Origin: Palsa-504 sp963790065
GTDB taxonomy: Bacteria; Actinomycetota; Actinomycetes; Streptosporangiales; Streptosporangiaceae
Assembly (NCBI GenBank): GCA_963790065.1
Contig: CAWBNK010000002.1
Coordinates: 220,609 to 284,608 of the forward strand
Length of the DNA stretch: 64,000 nt
Reading direction: 5' to 3'
The position numbers and the translations under genes were made by a program. This document shows, piece after piece, positions 48,667 to 56,775 of the stretch. The notes under the pieces are model-generated. The model searched no databases, was not told the origin of the DNA, and saw nothing but the letters and a program-made list of their open reading frames with translations. How positions within the stretch are numbered: position 1 is the first letter of the stretch; each line of letters begins with the position of its first letter.

Positions 48667-49158
48667 ATGTACCAGCCCTATCCGTCCAACGGCAAGCCTG
48701 TCGACGCGGTGCGGCCTCCTGCTCCCCAGCCGGTGCTGCAGGCGGTCAAGCTCATGTACGTGGGCGCCGCGGTCAGCACCGTAAGCCTGATCATCTCGCT
48801 GGTCGACATCAGCGGCACGAAATCCGCGATCGAGAAGGCCCGGCCCAGCCTCACCGCGGCGCAGGTCAACCAGCTCAACACGTTCATCATCAGCCTGGCC
48901 GTGGTGTCCGGCGTGGTCGGGATCGCGCTGTGGCTGTGGATGGCCCGGGCGAACGGCCAGGGCAAGAACTGGGCGCGTATCTTGTCCTCGGTCCTGTTCG
49001 GCCTGACCACGCTCGACCTGATCGGCGTGTTCAGCCAGCCCAAGACGATCCTGGGCCTGATCTTCCCGGTGCTGACCTGGCTGGTCGGCCTGGGTGCGGT
49101 ATGGCTGCTGTGGCGTAAGGAATCGAGCGCGTTCTTCAAGCCCCAGGGCATGATGTGA
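48667..49158 (+). CDS. Small four-helix membrane protein
   Basis: Protein of 163 residues with four hydrophobic segments and an N-terminal YQPYPSNGKP start. No enzyme motif. It overlaps the next gene by four bases (GTGA), so the two are probably translated together. Two pairs of short direct repeats (AGAGGTCATCA and CCGGCGCTCCCCT) lie in its 5' region. Confidence 0.75.
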   Translation: MYQPYPSNGKPVDAVRPPAPQPVLQAVKLMYVGAAVSTVSLIISLVDISGTKSAIEKARPSLTAAQVNQLNTFIISLAVVSGVVGIALWLWMARANGQGKNWARILSSVLFGLTTLDLIGVFSQPKTILGLIFPVLTWLVGLGAVWLLWRKESSAFFKPQGMM

Positions 49159-50009
49159 TCATCTTCTCGGCCGTCCCGACGCTGTTCGCGGGGGACGGTG
49201 AGATCGACCGCGAGGCCAACCGCGCGCTGTACAAGGTGGTCGCCGGGCTCATGGACGGGCTGTTCGTGGCCGGCACCACGGGCGAGTTCCCGGCCCTGGA
49301 CGACGCCGAGCGGCTGGCCCTGTTCGAGCTGGCGCTGGCCGAGGCGGGTCCCGACCGGGTGATCGCGCACATCGGCGCGCCGGACGCCCGGCACTCGGCC
49401 CGGCTGGCCCGGGCCGCGGCGGCCCTCGGCGTTCAGCGGCTGGCGGCGATCACGCCTTACTACCTGCCAGCCAGGCCCGATGAGCTGGTGGCCCACTTCT
49501 GCCTGATCAAGGAGGCCGCGCCGGACCGGGAGCTGTACTCGTATATTTTTCCCGAACGGACCGGGCTGCACGTGTCCGCGGACGTCTTCGCCCAGCTCGC
49601 GGAGGCCGCCCAGCTGGCCGGGACCAAGGCCAGCGGCTCGGCCGCGGCCGAGGTGGCCGGCTACGCCGCGGCCGGTAATGGTTTGCGGATCTTTTCCGGC
49701 AACGACTCGAACCCGGCGGCGGCGATGGCCGCCGGCGCTGCCGGGGTGATCTCCGGCCGCAGCGGCGCCTGGCCCGAGGTATTCGGCGCGCTGGCCGCCG
49801 CGTACAACGCGGGCGACGCGGACGCGGCCGCCCGGCACCAGCAGCAACTGGACCGGATCGTCACCCTCGGGGCCAGCATCGGCCGGGTCAAGCACGCCCT
49901 GCAGCTGCGCGGCCGGGGCGGCACCACGGCCCGGATGACGGTCGACCTGCCGGACGCGGCCACGGCCGCCGCCATCGCCGCGCTCGCCGCTGAATTCTCC
50001 GCCGCCTAG
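49155..50009 (+). CDS. DapA-family (dihydrodipicolinate synthase/NAL superfamily) aldolase
   Basis: Protein of 284 residues. Family signs: AGTTGEFPALDDAER for carboxylate binding, the Tyr pair in ITPYYLP, and the Schiff-base Lys in LAGTKASGS. It lacks other dap neighbours and is linked to a membrane protein, so it is more likely a catabolic aldolase of the superfamily than DapA itself. Confidence 0.82.
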   Translation: MIIFSAVPTLFAGDGEIDREANRALYKVVAGLMDGLFVAGTTGEFPALDDAERLALFELALAEAGPDRVIAHIGAPDARHSARLARAAAALGVQRLAAITPYYLPARPDELVAHFCLIKEAAPDRELYSYIFPERTGLHVSADVFAQLAEAAQLAGTKASGSAAAEVAGYAAAGNGLRIFSGNDSNPAAAMAAGAAGVISGRSGAWPEVFGALAAAYNAGDADAAARHQQQLDRIVTLGASIGRVKHALQLRGRGGTTARMTVDLPDAATAAAIAALAAEFSAA

Positions 50010-50054
50010 CCGCCGCTTCGCGTCAACCAACGGCCGGGGCAGCGCGTCATCTTT

Positions 50055-50092
50055 ACAGAGGTCCGGCGTTTAGCGGGGCGCCGGACCTCTGT
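50055..50092. terminator. Strong hairpin after the DapA-family gene
   Basis: 14-bp perfect stem ACAGAGGTCCGGCG/CGCCGGACCTCTGT around a 10-nt loop, 46 bases past the stop. A second smaller hairpin (GCCGGGC/GCCCGGC) follows near 50113. Convergent with the phosphotransferase gene, so it may serve both. Confidence 0.7.
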
Positions 50093-50200
50093 CAGCTCGG
50101 TGATCGTGCGGGTGCCGGGCTGCAGGCCCGGCGAGAGCGGGGCACCGGTCAGCTGGCCGGTGTGAGCGGGGCGCCGGGTCTGTACGGCACGGCCCCGGGC

Positions 50201-51286
50201 TCACGACAAGGTATCGAGTACCTCGTGAGCCCGGGCGATAAGTACCGGCACGGCCGGGCCTTCGTGCTCGAAGCCTTCACCGACCGTCTGGTGCTGCAGG
50301 TAGCGCGCGTGGATGCCCTCCAGCACCACGGCCAGCTTGAAGTAGCCGAACGCCATGTAATAACCGATCCGGGACACGTCCCGCCCGGTGCGCCTGGCGT
50401 ACTCGGCGGCGAACTGCGCCCGGGTCCAGAACCCGGGAGTCACGGTGGCGTCGGTCGACACCCCGTTCGGCCCGGCCGGGACGCCCCCCGGGGTCAGCCA
50501 GCCTTCCTCGCCCGGGTCGGTCCAGTAGACCAGGGTCAGGCCCAGGTCGGCCAGCGGGTCACCCAGGGTGGCCATCTCCCAGTCCACCACGGCCGCGATC
50601 CGCGGCCGCGGGTCCAGCGTCACCAGCGCGTTGTCCAGCCGGAAGTCCCCGTGCACCAGCGTCACGTCGCCCTCGGCGGGCAGCGCGGCGCTCAGCCGCT
50701 GCACCAGCCGGTCATAACCCGGCATCTCCCTGGTGGTCGACAGCTGCCACTGCCGCTGCCACCGGTCGAGCTGGCGCCGCAGGTAACCGGCGCCGCGGCC
50801 GAGGTCACCGAGCCCCACCGCCTCGACGTCCACGCCGTGGATCGCGGCCAGCATGTCAGCCAGGCACCGCGACAGCTCGCCGGCTTGCTCCCGGGTCAGA
50901 ACGGCGGTGTCGGCCCGGGCGCGCATGACCACGCCGGGCACGAACTCCATCACGTAGAAGGGCGAGCCGATCACGCTCTCATCGGTGCAGGGTGCCACCA
51001 GGGGGGCGACCGGCACCTGGGTGCCGGCCAGCGCGGACAGGACCCGGTACTCGCGTGTCATGTCGTGGGCGGTAGGCAGCACGTGGCCGAGCGGCGGCCT
51101 GCGCAGCACCAGCAGCCGGGTCCCCTGCGGGCCGGCCACCTCTAGGCGGTAGGTCAGGTTCGACCGGCCGCCCGCGATCAGCTGGATGCCGGTCAGGTCG
51201 ACGGGATCGCCGTTCAGGTGGTCGTTCAGCCAGCTGGCCAGGCGTTCCGGGTTGTCGATTCCCGGCGGAGTGTCGGTGACGGTCAT
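50201..51286 (-). CDS. Phosphotransferase family protein (APH / ACAD10-like kinase)
   Basis: Protein of 361 residues with a kinase-like fold. Catalytic loop LVHGDFRLDNAL, metal-binding AAVVDWEMATLGDP. The start PVDLTGIQLIAGGRSNLTYR is typical of the ACAD10-type branch linked to acyl-CoA metabolism rather than aminoglycoside resistance. No acyl-CoA dehydrogenase is adjacent. Confidence 0.87.
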   Translation of the reverse strand: MTVTDTPPGIDNPERLASWLNDHLNGDPVDLTGIQLIAGGRSNLTYRLEVAGPQGTRLLVLRRPPLGHVLPTAHDMTREYRVLSALAGTQVPVAPLVAPCTDESVIGSPFYVMEFVPGVVMRARADTAVLTREQAGELSRCLADMLAAIHGVDVEAVGLGDLGRGAGYLRRQLDRWQRQWQLSTTREMPGYDRLVQRLSAALPAEGDVTLVHGDFRLDNALVTLDPRPRIAAVVDWEMATLGDPLADLGLTLVYWTDPGEEGWLTPGGVPAGPNGVSTDATVTPGFWTRAQFAAEYARRTGRDVSRIGYYMAFGYFKLAVVLEGIHARYLQHQTVGEGFEHEGPAVPVLIARAHEVLDTLS

Positions 51287-51424
51287 GCCCTACCGCTCAG
51301 TAGAAACGAACAGAATGCAAAATCCTAACGCGCGCAAGTATGGACTAATGACTGACGCTGACGTAAGCAGAAGTTAGGGAGCTAGAAGGTCTAGACCGTT
51401 TTCCGATCTTCAGGGAGGGACCCT

Positions 51425-52216
51425 GTGGCTGAAGCGTGGATGCCGGGCGCAAGGTGCATCCGGTCCGCGACGGACGGGGGTCAACTGGGGGGAGGGGCGC
51501 CTCGAGTGGTCTGGATGACCCTAGGCGCCGATCCGCGGGTGGTGTCGGCTTGGTCGGCCGCGCAGCGGCTTAACGAGGAGAACCGGCCCTGCCACCTGGT
51601 ATGGGATCCGCTGACCGGCGACATCGCGCAGCTGCTGCCCATCGTCAGGGCGGGCCTGGCGCTCGGCACCCCTGAGGACCTGGAGTACGCGCCTGACCTG
51701 CTGCCGCACCACCAGGCGGACGTCAACCGCGAAGGCCGGCTGTGCGTGCAGATCGGGGTGCTCGGCACGGCCAGGGACCCGTTTACCAACTACCAGATGA
51801 TCGGGCTGGGCGAGATCCTCGGCTGGCTCGACTCATGGCAGGTCCCCCGGCGCTGGCCGGCCGGGGCACCGGCCCCGTACCGCCAGACGGCCCGGCCGCG
51901 CAGCCGGGCCCGGTGGGCGATGGGCGGGCACTTCGGCGCGTCGCAGGTGCCTGACTGCGGCAGCATCGGCCCCGGCGGGATCGACGTCGACCAACTCGTC
52001 CGCACCGACACCATCGGCCGCTCGCTGCGGCAGCCGGCGCTAGCCGCGTCATCGCTGGCCGGGCCGTCGCAGGCCGGGCCGTCGCTGGGCGCGTCGTCGC
52101 TGGGCGAGCCGTCGCTGGGCGCGTCGTCGCTGGCCGAGCCGACGCCGATCCGGCTGGGCCCGCGCAACAGTCACGAGATGACATCAGCCGCTTCCCTCAG
52201 CGCGGCCGGCCTCTGA
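51425..52216 (+). CDS. Conserved hypothetical protein, possible degenerate amidase_2 fold
   Basis: Protein of 263 residues. PRVVWMTLGADPR and NREGRLCVQIGVLG recall N-acetylmuramoyl-L-alanine amidase/PGRP-like actinomycete proteins, in which the first segment has a zinc-binding His. Here that position seems to be Met. The C-terminus contains Ser/Leu/Gly/Pro repeats (SLGASSLGEPS). GTG start at 51425 with GGGAGGG five bases upstream. Similarity is weak, so fold is an inference. Confidence 0.6.
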   Translation: MAEAWMPGARCIRSATDGGQLGGGAPRVVWMTLGADPRVVSAWSAAQRLNEENRPCHLVWDPLTGDIAQLLPIVRAGLALGTPEDLEYAPDLLPHHQADVNREGRLCVQIGVLGTARDPFTNYQMIGLGEILGWLDSWQVPRRWPAGAPAPYRQTARPRSRARWAMGGHFGASQVPDCGSIGPGGIDVDQLVRTDTIGRSLRQPALAASSLAGPSQAGPSLGASSLGEPSLGASSLAEPTPIRLGPRNSHEMTSAASLSAAGL

Positions 52217-52325
52217 CTCTCGTTTTCCGTTTCTGGCAGCTGGCGGCGTCGTCGTTGGCCGGCCAAGTGTTTCCCGGACGGCAGTGCTTTCTGGGCGCCG
52301 CTGATCGGTGCCGGGCCGCTCCCCA

Positions 52326-52352
52326 GCCGGCACGATGTTCCATCGTGCCGGC
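52326..52352. terminator. Hairpin before the PNPOx-like gene
   Basis: Perfect 12-bp stem GCCGGCACGATG/CATCGTGCCGGC with loop TTC, then a partial second copy (52363-52383). It ends the upstream rightward gene or separates it from the next. Confidence 0.65.
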
Positions 52353-52428
52353 CCTGACCGGTCCGATGTTCCATCGTGCCGGCGGCTGAGCATCATCGCG
52401 GAAGGGATCGGGCGTACGGTGATGGACC

Positions 52429-53082
52429 ATGAACGCGCCTGACCTCTCCAGCACCCCGCGTACCGCACTGCAGCGGCACCGCGAGCGGGGCCGCACCGAT
52501 CGCGATGACCTGTACGCCGTGCTCGACGCCGGCCTGATCTGCCACCTGGGCGTCATCGAGGACGGCGTGCCGCGGGTGCTGCCAACCGGGTACGGGCGGC
52601 TGGATGACCTGCTCTACCTGCACGGGTCGTCGGCCAACGCGACCCTGCTGGGCGGCAGCGGTCAGGAGGTGTGCGTCACCGTCACGCACCTGGACGGGCT
52701 GGTCTGCGCGCGTTCGGTGTTCAACCACTCGATGAACTACCGCAGCGCCATGGTCTACGGGGTGGCGTGGCTGATCACCGATCCGGCCGAGAAGCTGCTG
52801 GCGCTGCGCACCATCACCGAGCACCTCACCCCCGGCCAGTGGTCCTACGCCCGGCAGCCGGACAAGAAGGAGCTGGCTGCTACCTCGGTCCTGGCGCTGC
52901 CGCTGGCCGAGGCCTCGGTGAAGATCCGCACCGGCGGCCCGGTCGACGAGCCCGAGGACGAGACGCTGGACCTGTGGGCGGGGGTGGTGCCGGTCACGTC
53001 GGCCTTCGGGACGCCGGAATCCGACGCCGAGCTGCGGCCGGGCATCGGGATCCCCGAGCACATTGCGCACCGGCCGTGCTAG
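52429..53082 (+). CDS. Pyridoxamine 5'-phosphate oxidase family (FMN-binding split barrel) protein
   Basis: Protein of 217 residues. Split-barrel features are AVLDAGLICHLGVIEDGVPR near the start and YLHGSSANATLLGG. Later VCVTVTHLDGLVCARSVFNH with MNYRSAMVYG. These proteins bind FMN or F420; the substrate is not known. Confidence 0.85.
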   Translation: MNAPDLSSTPRTALQRHRERGRTDRDDLYAVLDAGLICHLGVIEDGVPRVLPTGYGRLDDLLYLHGSSANATLLGGSGQEVCVTVTHLDGLVCARSVFNHSMNYRSAMVYGVAWLITDPAEKLLALRTITEHLTPGQWSYARQPDKKELAATSVLALPLAEASVKIRTGGPVDEPEDETLDLWAGVVPVTSAFGTPESDAELRPGIGIPEHIAHRPC

Positions 53083-53193
53083 CCGCTCGTAGCTGGTCAG
53101 CCGGCCGTAGCCGCTGGGCCCACGCCGTGCCTACCGGGGCATCCGGGACAGATGTGCCGTCTCGGGTACGGCTGAGCCCGGGACGGCGCAGAT

Positions 53194-53235
53194 CGTGGAT
53201 GGTTGCTGCCCCCCGGCGGGGGGTAACCATCCACG
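53194..53235. terminator. Long hairpin before orn
   Basis: Outer arms CGTGGATGGTT/AACCATCCACG and an inner CCCCCC/GGGGGG stem, followed by AAAAGTT. Lies between the PNPOx-like gene and orn. Confidence 0.7.
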
Positions 53236-53344
53236 AAAAGTTGATCATGGACGGCTCTGGGGGCTGCGGGACGTTTGAGGCGCGGTCGCGGGGCTGGGCG
53301 GGCCGGACAGTTCTGGCCACGCACGTCAGCCAAGGCCGTACGCT

Positions 53345-53980
53345 GTGAAGGTGAACGACCGGCTCGTGTGGATCGACTGCGAGATGACGGGGCTCGACAT
53401 CGAGCGAGACGCCCTCATCGAGATCGCGTGCCTGGTGACCGACGCCGACCTCAACCTGCTGGACGAGGGCATCGACCTGATCATCAAGCCCCCGGCAGAG
53501 GCGCTGGAGTCCATGCCGGAGGTGGTGCGGGAGATGCACACCACCTCTGGCCTGCTGGCCGAGCTGCCCGGCGGGATTACGGTGGCCGAGGCGCAGGACC
53601 TGGTGCTCGGCTACGTGCGCGGGCACGTCCCCGAGCCCAGGAAGGTGCCGCTGTGCGGTAACTCCATCGCCACCGACCGCTGGTTCATCGCCAGGGACAT
53701 GCCGGAACTCGACGCCTACCTGCACTACCGGATGGTCGATGTGTCTAGCGTCAAGGAGCTGGCCCGGCGCTGGTACCCGCGGGCCTACTTCGCCTCCCCG
53801 GCCAAGCACGGCGGGCACCGGGCCCTGGCCGACATCAGGGAAAGCGTGCAGGAGCTGCGGTACTACCGGGCCGCGGTGTTCGTGCCGCAGCCGGGGCCTG
53901 ACTCGGCCAGCGCCCGCGAGATCGCCGCCCGCTTCACCGAGCCCGAGCATGCGGCGGTGCCCGGCCCGGACGGCTCGTGA
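53345..53980 (+). CDS. orn: Oligoribonuclease
   Basis: DEDDh 3'-5' exoribonuclease that finishes RNA decay and degrades pGpG. The protein has 211 residues. Exo motifs: WIDCEMTGLD (first acids), GNSIATDRWFI, and KHGGHRALADIRES with the catalytic His and Asp. Start GTG at 53345; a GTG two codons on is also possible. It is directly upstream of tRNA-His, as in mycobacteria and streptomycetes. Confidence 0.96.
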   Translation: MKVNDRLVWIDCEMTGLDIERDALIEIACLVTDADLNLLDEGIDLIIKPPAEALESMPEVVREMHTTSGLLAELPGGITVAEAQDLVLGYVRGHVPEPRKVPLCGNSIATDRWFIARDMPELDAYLHYRMVDVSSVKELARRWYPRAYFASPAKHGGHRALADIRESVQELRYYRAAVFVPQPGPDSASAREIAARFTEPEHAAVPGPDGS

Positions 53981-54073
53981 CCCACGACGACCACGGGACC
54001 GCTATACTTCTGCTGGCCGCGCGATGTCCCTCGGGGCAGCGCGCGTTCTGCTGTCGCGTAAGCCGCGACGATG

Positions 54074-54150
54074 GTGGGCGTAGCTCAGTTGGTTAGAGCA
54101 CCAGGTTGTGGTCCTGGGTGTCGGGGGTTCGAGTCCCCTCGCTCACCCCA
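54074..54150 (+). tRNA. tRNA-His (anticodon GTG)
   Basis: Acceptor stem GTGGGCG (54074-54080) pairs with CGCTCAC (54140-54146). The anticodon stem CCAGG/CCTGG encloses TTGTGGT with GTG at 54108-54110. T arm has GGTTCGAGT. CCA is encoded at 54148-54150, and G at 54073 is available as G-1. Everything downstream looks accessory, so its 3' end is a plausible integration site, but no second copy of the 3' end is seen in the window. Confidence 0.97.
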
Positions 54151-54840
54151 TCGTTTGTAGGGTTGACCTGCAGGTTTGATGGGAGCCCCAAGTTTTCGCT
54201 AACCGGCTGGTTAGGATTTTGGTTAGCACGCCGGTGTGACGTCGATCACATGGAGTCTCATGGCGGGTGCTGCCTCACTGTGGTGTGCAGTTTCGCGGCT
54301 GTTACGGTCAGCCACGCTTACGGTTGGGACATGACGCCAGGCATCCTGTTGCCGCGGCCTGACCGAGGAGGCGAGACACCCCTGTTTCGCGAGGGTCTCG
54401 CGGATGGTTTGCTGAACTCGCGATCTCTTCCCAGACGGGTGAAGGGCGCGAGAGACCGCCACGCGGCCGCCGCGAGGTCGACAGGCAGCTGCGAGCCAGA
54501 AGCGCCTGAGCGTGTGTTTTCCGCGCCCGGCGTGTCGCCAGCGGGCAATGTTGATCTCTGTCGCTGGCCCGTTAGTCTGACCACGGACGTCTGACCTTCT
54601 GCGTTCTAACCTGGTCGCCGCCAAGCAAGTCAGGTCTGAACCGAAACGGGTATGAGGTTGTCGTTGGATGGCCCCCTATTTGGGGGCCTTCGGCCTTTCT
54701 AGGGCCTGTTTCAGCTCCAGATGTACGGAAGGCAAAGGACAGCCAGCATCTTCGCCGGCCGGGCATCGATGCCGGCCAGGCGCGCCGGCTGACCTGGGCG
54801 GTTAGCCGCCGCGCGGCGATGACCAGCAGCATTATGGCGC
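54151..54840. other. 690-bp region after tRNA-His without a supported gene
   Basis: Open frames here do not resemble known proteins. A hairpin GGCCCCC/GGGGGCC (54670-54688) with T-rich DNA beyond it looks like a terminator. A short inverted repeat GCTAACC/GGTTAGC lies near 54199-54228. No integrase or excisionase was found. Confidence 0.5.
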
Positions 54841-54899
54841 GTAGATATTGGGTCTACGACCATCCGGGGCTGAGCCGTTCCATCTGGCGGCCGTTCAAG

Positions 54900-54980
54900 T
54901 TATTGGCGCCGACTCAACCAACCTGGTTATTGGCGCCGACTCAACCAACCTGGTTATTGGCGCCGACTCAACCAACCTGG
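54900..54980. repeat. Three perfect 27-bp direct repeats
   Basis: Units at 54900-54926, 54927-54953 and 54954-54980. Each holds TTGGCGCCGACTC and ends CCAACCTGG. The array ends eight bases before the ATG of the small gene at 54989 and one unit leads into its ribosome site, so the repeats are in its 5' leader or promoter. Iteron-like or operator-like use is possible. Confidence 0.92.
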
Positions 54981-54988
54981 AGGAGCCG

Positions 54989-55210
54989 ATGGACGGCCCG
55001 GGCCATTACCGGGAAGCGGAGCGGCTGATAGCCGCCGCCCGGCTGAACACCGATCAGTTCTATGGTGAGCAGGACGCGATACCGACCCTGCTGGCCGCCA
55101 TGGCGCACGCCACGCTGGCCAGCGCCGCGGCGGCAGCGCTCGGCGAGGCGCCTGCCGAGATGCGGGCATGGACCGAGGCCGCCGGTACCAAGCTCGGCGG
55201 CCTCGGTTAG
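54989..55210 (+). CDS. Small accessory-element protein (MDGPGHYREAERLIAAA)
   Basis: Protein of 73 residues, mostly helical, with a HYREAERLI start and an Ala-rich second helix. Similar small proteins are common on actinomycete mobile elements; no function is known. ATG at 54989 with GGAGGAG four bases upstream. Confidence 0.65.
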   Translation: MDGPGHYREAERLIAAARLNTDQFYGEQDAIPTLLAAMAHATLASAAAAALGEAPAEMRAWTEAAGTKLGGLG

Positions 55211-55255
55211 TGCGGTAGAACGCTGACCGGCTCGGCGAGATCGGCGATGATGACC

Positions 55256-55462
55256 CTACTCGATCAGGCGGTCGAAGAACCGCCAGGCGGCGGCAAAGAC
55301 ACCCACGGCGGTGGCGGCCACCAGCGGGACAGGCTGGTGGGCGGCCAGCATGAGGGCCGCATCACCGGTCGCCGTGTACTGGGCCAGCAGCGCCAGCAGG
55401 GCTGACCGCTGCGGGACCTTTTCGCCATTCGGCTGGACGGGCGGGGTGAATCGTGGTTGCAT
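55256..55462 (-). CDS. Small membrane protein
   Basis: Protein of 68 residues with one or two hydrophobic segments (ALLALLAQYTATGDAALMLA and VPLVAATAVGVFAAAW). ATG at 55462 with GGAG about eight bases upstream. Convergent with the previous small gene. No family recognised. Confidence 0.45.
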   Translation of the reverse strand: MQPRFTPPVQPNGEKVPQRSALLALLAQYTATGDAALMLAAHQPVPLVAATAVGVFAAAWRFFDRLIE

Positions 55463-55820
55463 AGCCACGCTCCTGGAATTCGTAGCAAGCGGAAACCGGA
55501 GTACGCAGGGAGAGGGGCCAGCCAGGCCTCGCGAGTCAGAGCTGGCCCTCTCCCGGCACTACAGCGCATCACCCTAACAGCTACGCGGACAAAACGACCA
55601 AGGTTTGCTAAACGTCGCAGACACAAATGACTCGACCCTGTTTAGAACGTGTGTTCGGTCCGCACTCAAGGCCCAATCACGTCATAAACCGGCCAAAGCG
55701 AGACTCAATCGCCCCACCTTTGCGGACGGCTGCAGAGCGGACAGGAACCTCGCGTTCGGGCAGCGCAAGTCGACCTCGCCGGGCGTCGCAGGTCAGCGCA
55801 GTGCACCCGTGCTCTGCGTA
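55463..55820. other. Intergenic stretch with one inverted repeat
   Basis: The repeat (55509-55522 with 55541-55553) pairs GGAGAGGGGCCAGC and GCTGGCCCTCTCC. No gene was supported. Confidence 0.45.
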
Positions 55821-56054
55821 CTAGGCGATGTGCTCGCGGATCCGGGTTCTGCCGGAACGACCCTGTACAGACCGCTGGCCTGACAGGCCCCCGCGAATGA
55901 TCTTCTCGTTGCAGCGCAAGCACGGGTTGGGGATGCGGCCCGCCGCGTATTCGGTGACGAAGTCCGCGACCAAGTCGCGTAAGAAGCACTCGGCGATGCC
56001 CACCCGTAGAACGAGGGATACCGGTCCCGTAGGCCGTGCGGCCGGGGGAAGCAT
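55821..56054 (-). pseudogene. Fragment of mnmA (tRNA 2-thiouridylase)
   Basis: A 77-codon frame includes FLRDLVADFVTEYAAGR and IPNPCLRCNEKI. These match the MnmA segment DFVxxYxxGRTPNPCxxCNxxIKF, with the catalytic-loop Cys. Everything before and after is missing, including the ATP-binding SGGVDS. It is a relic, not a working gene. Confidence 0.6.
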
Positions 56055-56554
56055 TACTTATCCCAACGGTTAGTTAACAGGTTTTCGCAGCCTAGGTCAC
56101 CGTGTACCCGCCCGGGTGGGACCGGCTCGTCTGAGATGTGACCCAGGCCCGTGCCCCCGATGTTCACCCGTTCTGTAAACAAGCAGCCGAACAACGAGCA
56201 CGGCGACGGTGACTCTTAGGCAGGCCAGAAGAGTCATGACCGGCCGACGTCGGCGGTCCTGGTGGCCGTACTGGGCCGACCCGCGGTCGCCCGGAAATGG
56301 CCGGGAGCCCGCCGGCGGACACCCTGATCTCACTACCCCATATTGGCGAATATGGAGCAGCGGCCGGGCCGGTTAGGAGCGCTGGGACGAGAGCTGACGG
56401 CGGCCGCAGCGCCGAGGCGGACGTCGAGACGGCGGACATCCTGGCCTGCCACTCGGCGCCCCTACTTCCATATTCCTGAGAACTATGATTCTCAGGATCA
56501 AGGTGCCCTGGCCAGCTGCTATTAGAGATAGCGGATGCGGGTCGCCAGATACCT
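56055..56554. other. 500-bp region without a supported gene
   Basis: A leftward 46-residue frame from 56237 (MTLLACLRVTVAVLVVRLLV) could encode a tiny membrane protein, but there is no good ribosome site. Otherwise nothing is recognisable. Base composition is lower in GC than the core. Confidence 0.4.
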
Positions 56555-56758
56555 TTACCCGCTGGCCGTCGACCCGTCTGGGTTCAGGCCAAACCGGCAC
56601 AGCCGCTCCACTTCTTCGTCGCGGCCCTGTTCTAGCAGAAGCTCGGCTAGTGGCCCAGTCAGCCGCTCGGCGGCGTGCCCGTCGCCGGCGTGGGCCGTCA
56701 AGCACACGCTGGAGGAAGTGGCCGTGCCAAGCCTCGCCGAGGCACTCCCGTTGCCCAC
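56555..56758 (-). pseudogene. 3' remnant of a helical-repeat (TPR-like) protein
   Basis: The tail AERLTGPLAELLLEQGRDEE, then RLCRFGLNPDGSTASG-stop, is like the C-terminus of actinomycete repeat proteins with LADLLAEQGR...LRRFGLNPDGS units. Only one and a half repeats are left. Confidence 0.45.
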
Positions 56759-56775
56759 TGACTAAACGCCTATGC

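Noticed and set aside
54106..54594. 162-codon rightward frame after tRNA-His
   Set aside because: It starts inside the tRNA, has no ribosome site, poor codon bias and no recognisable domain.
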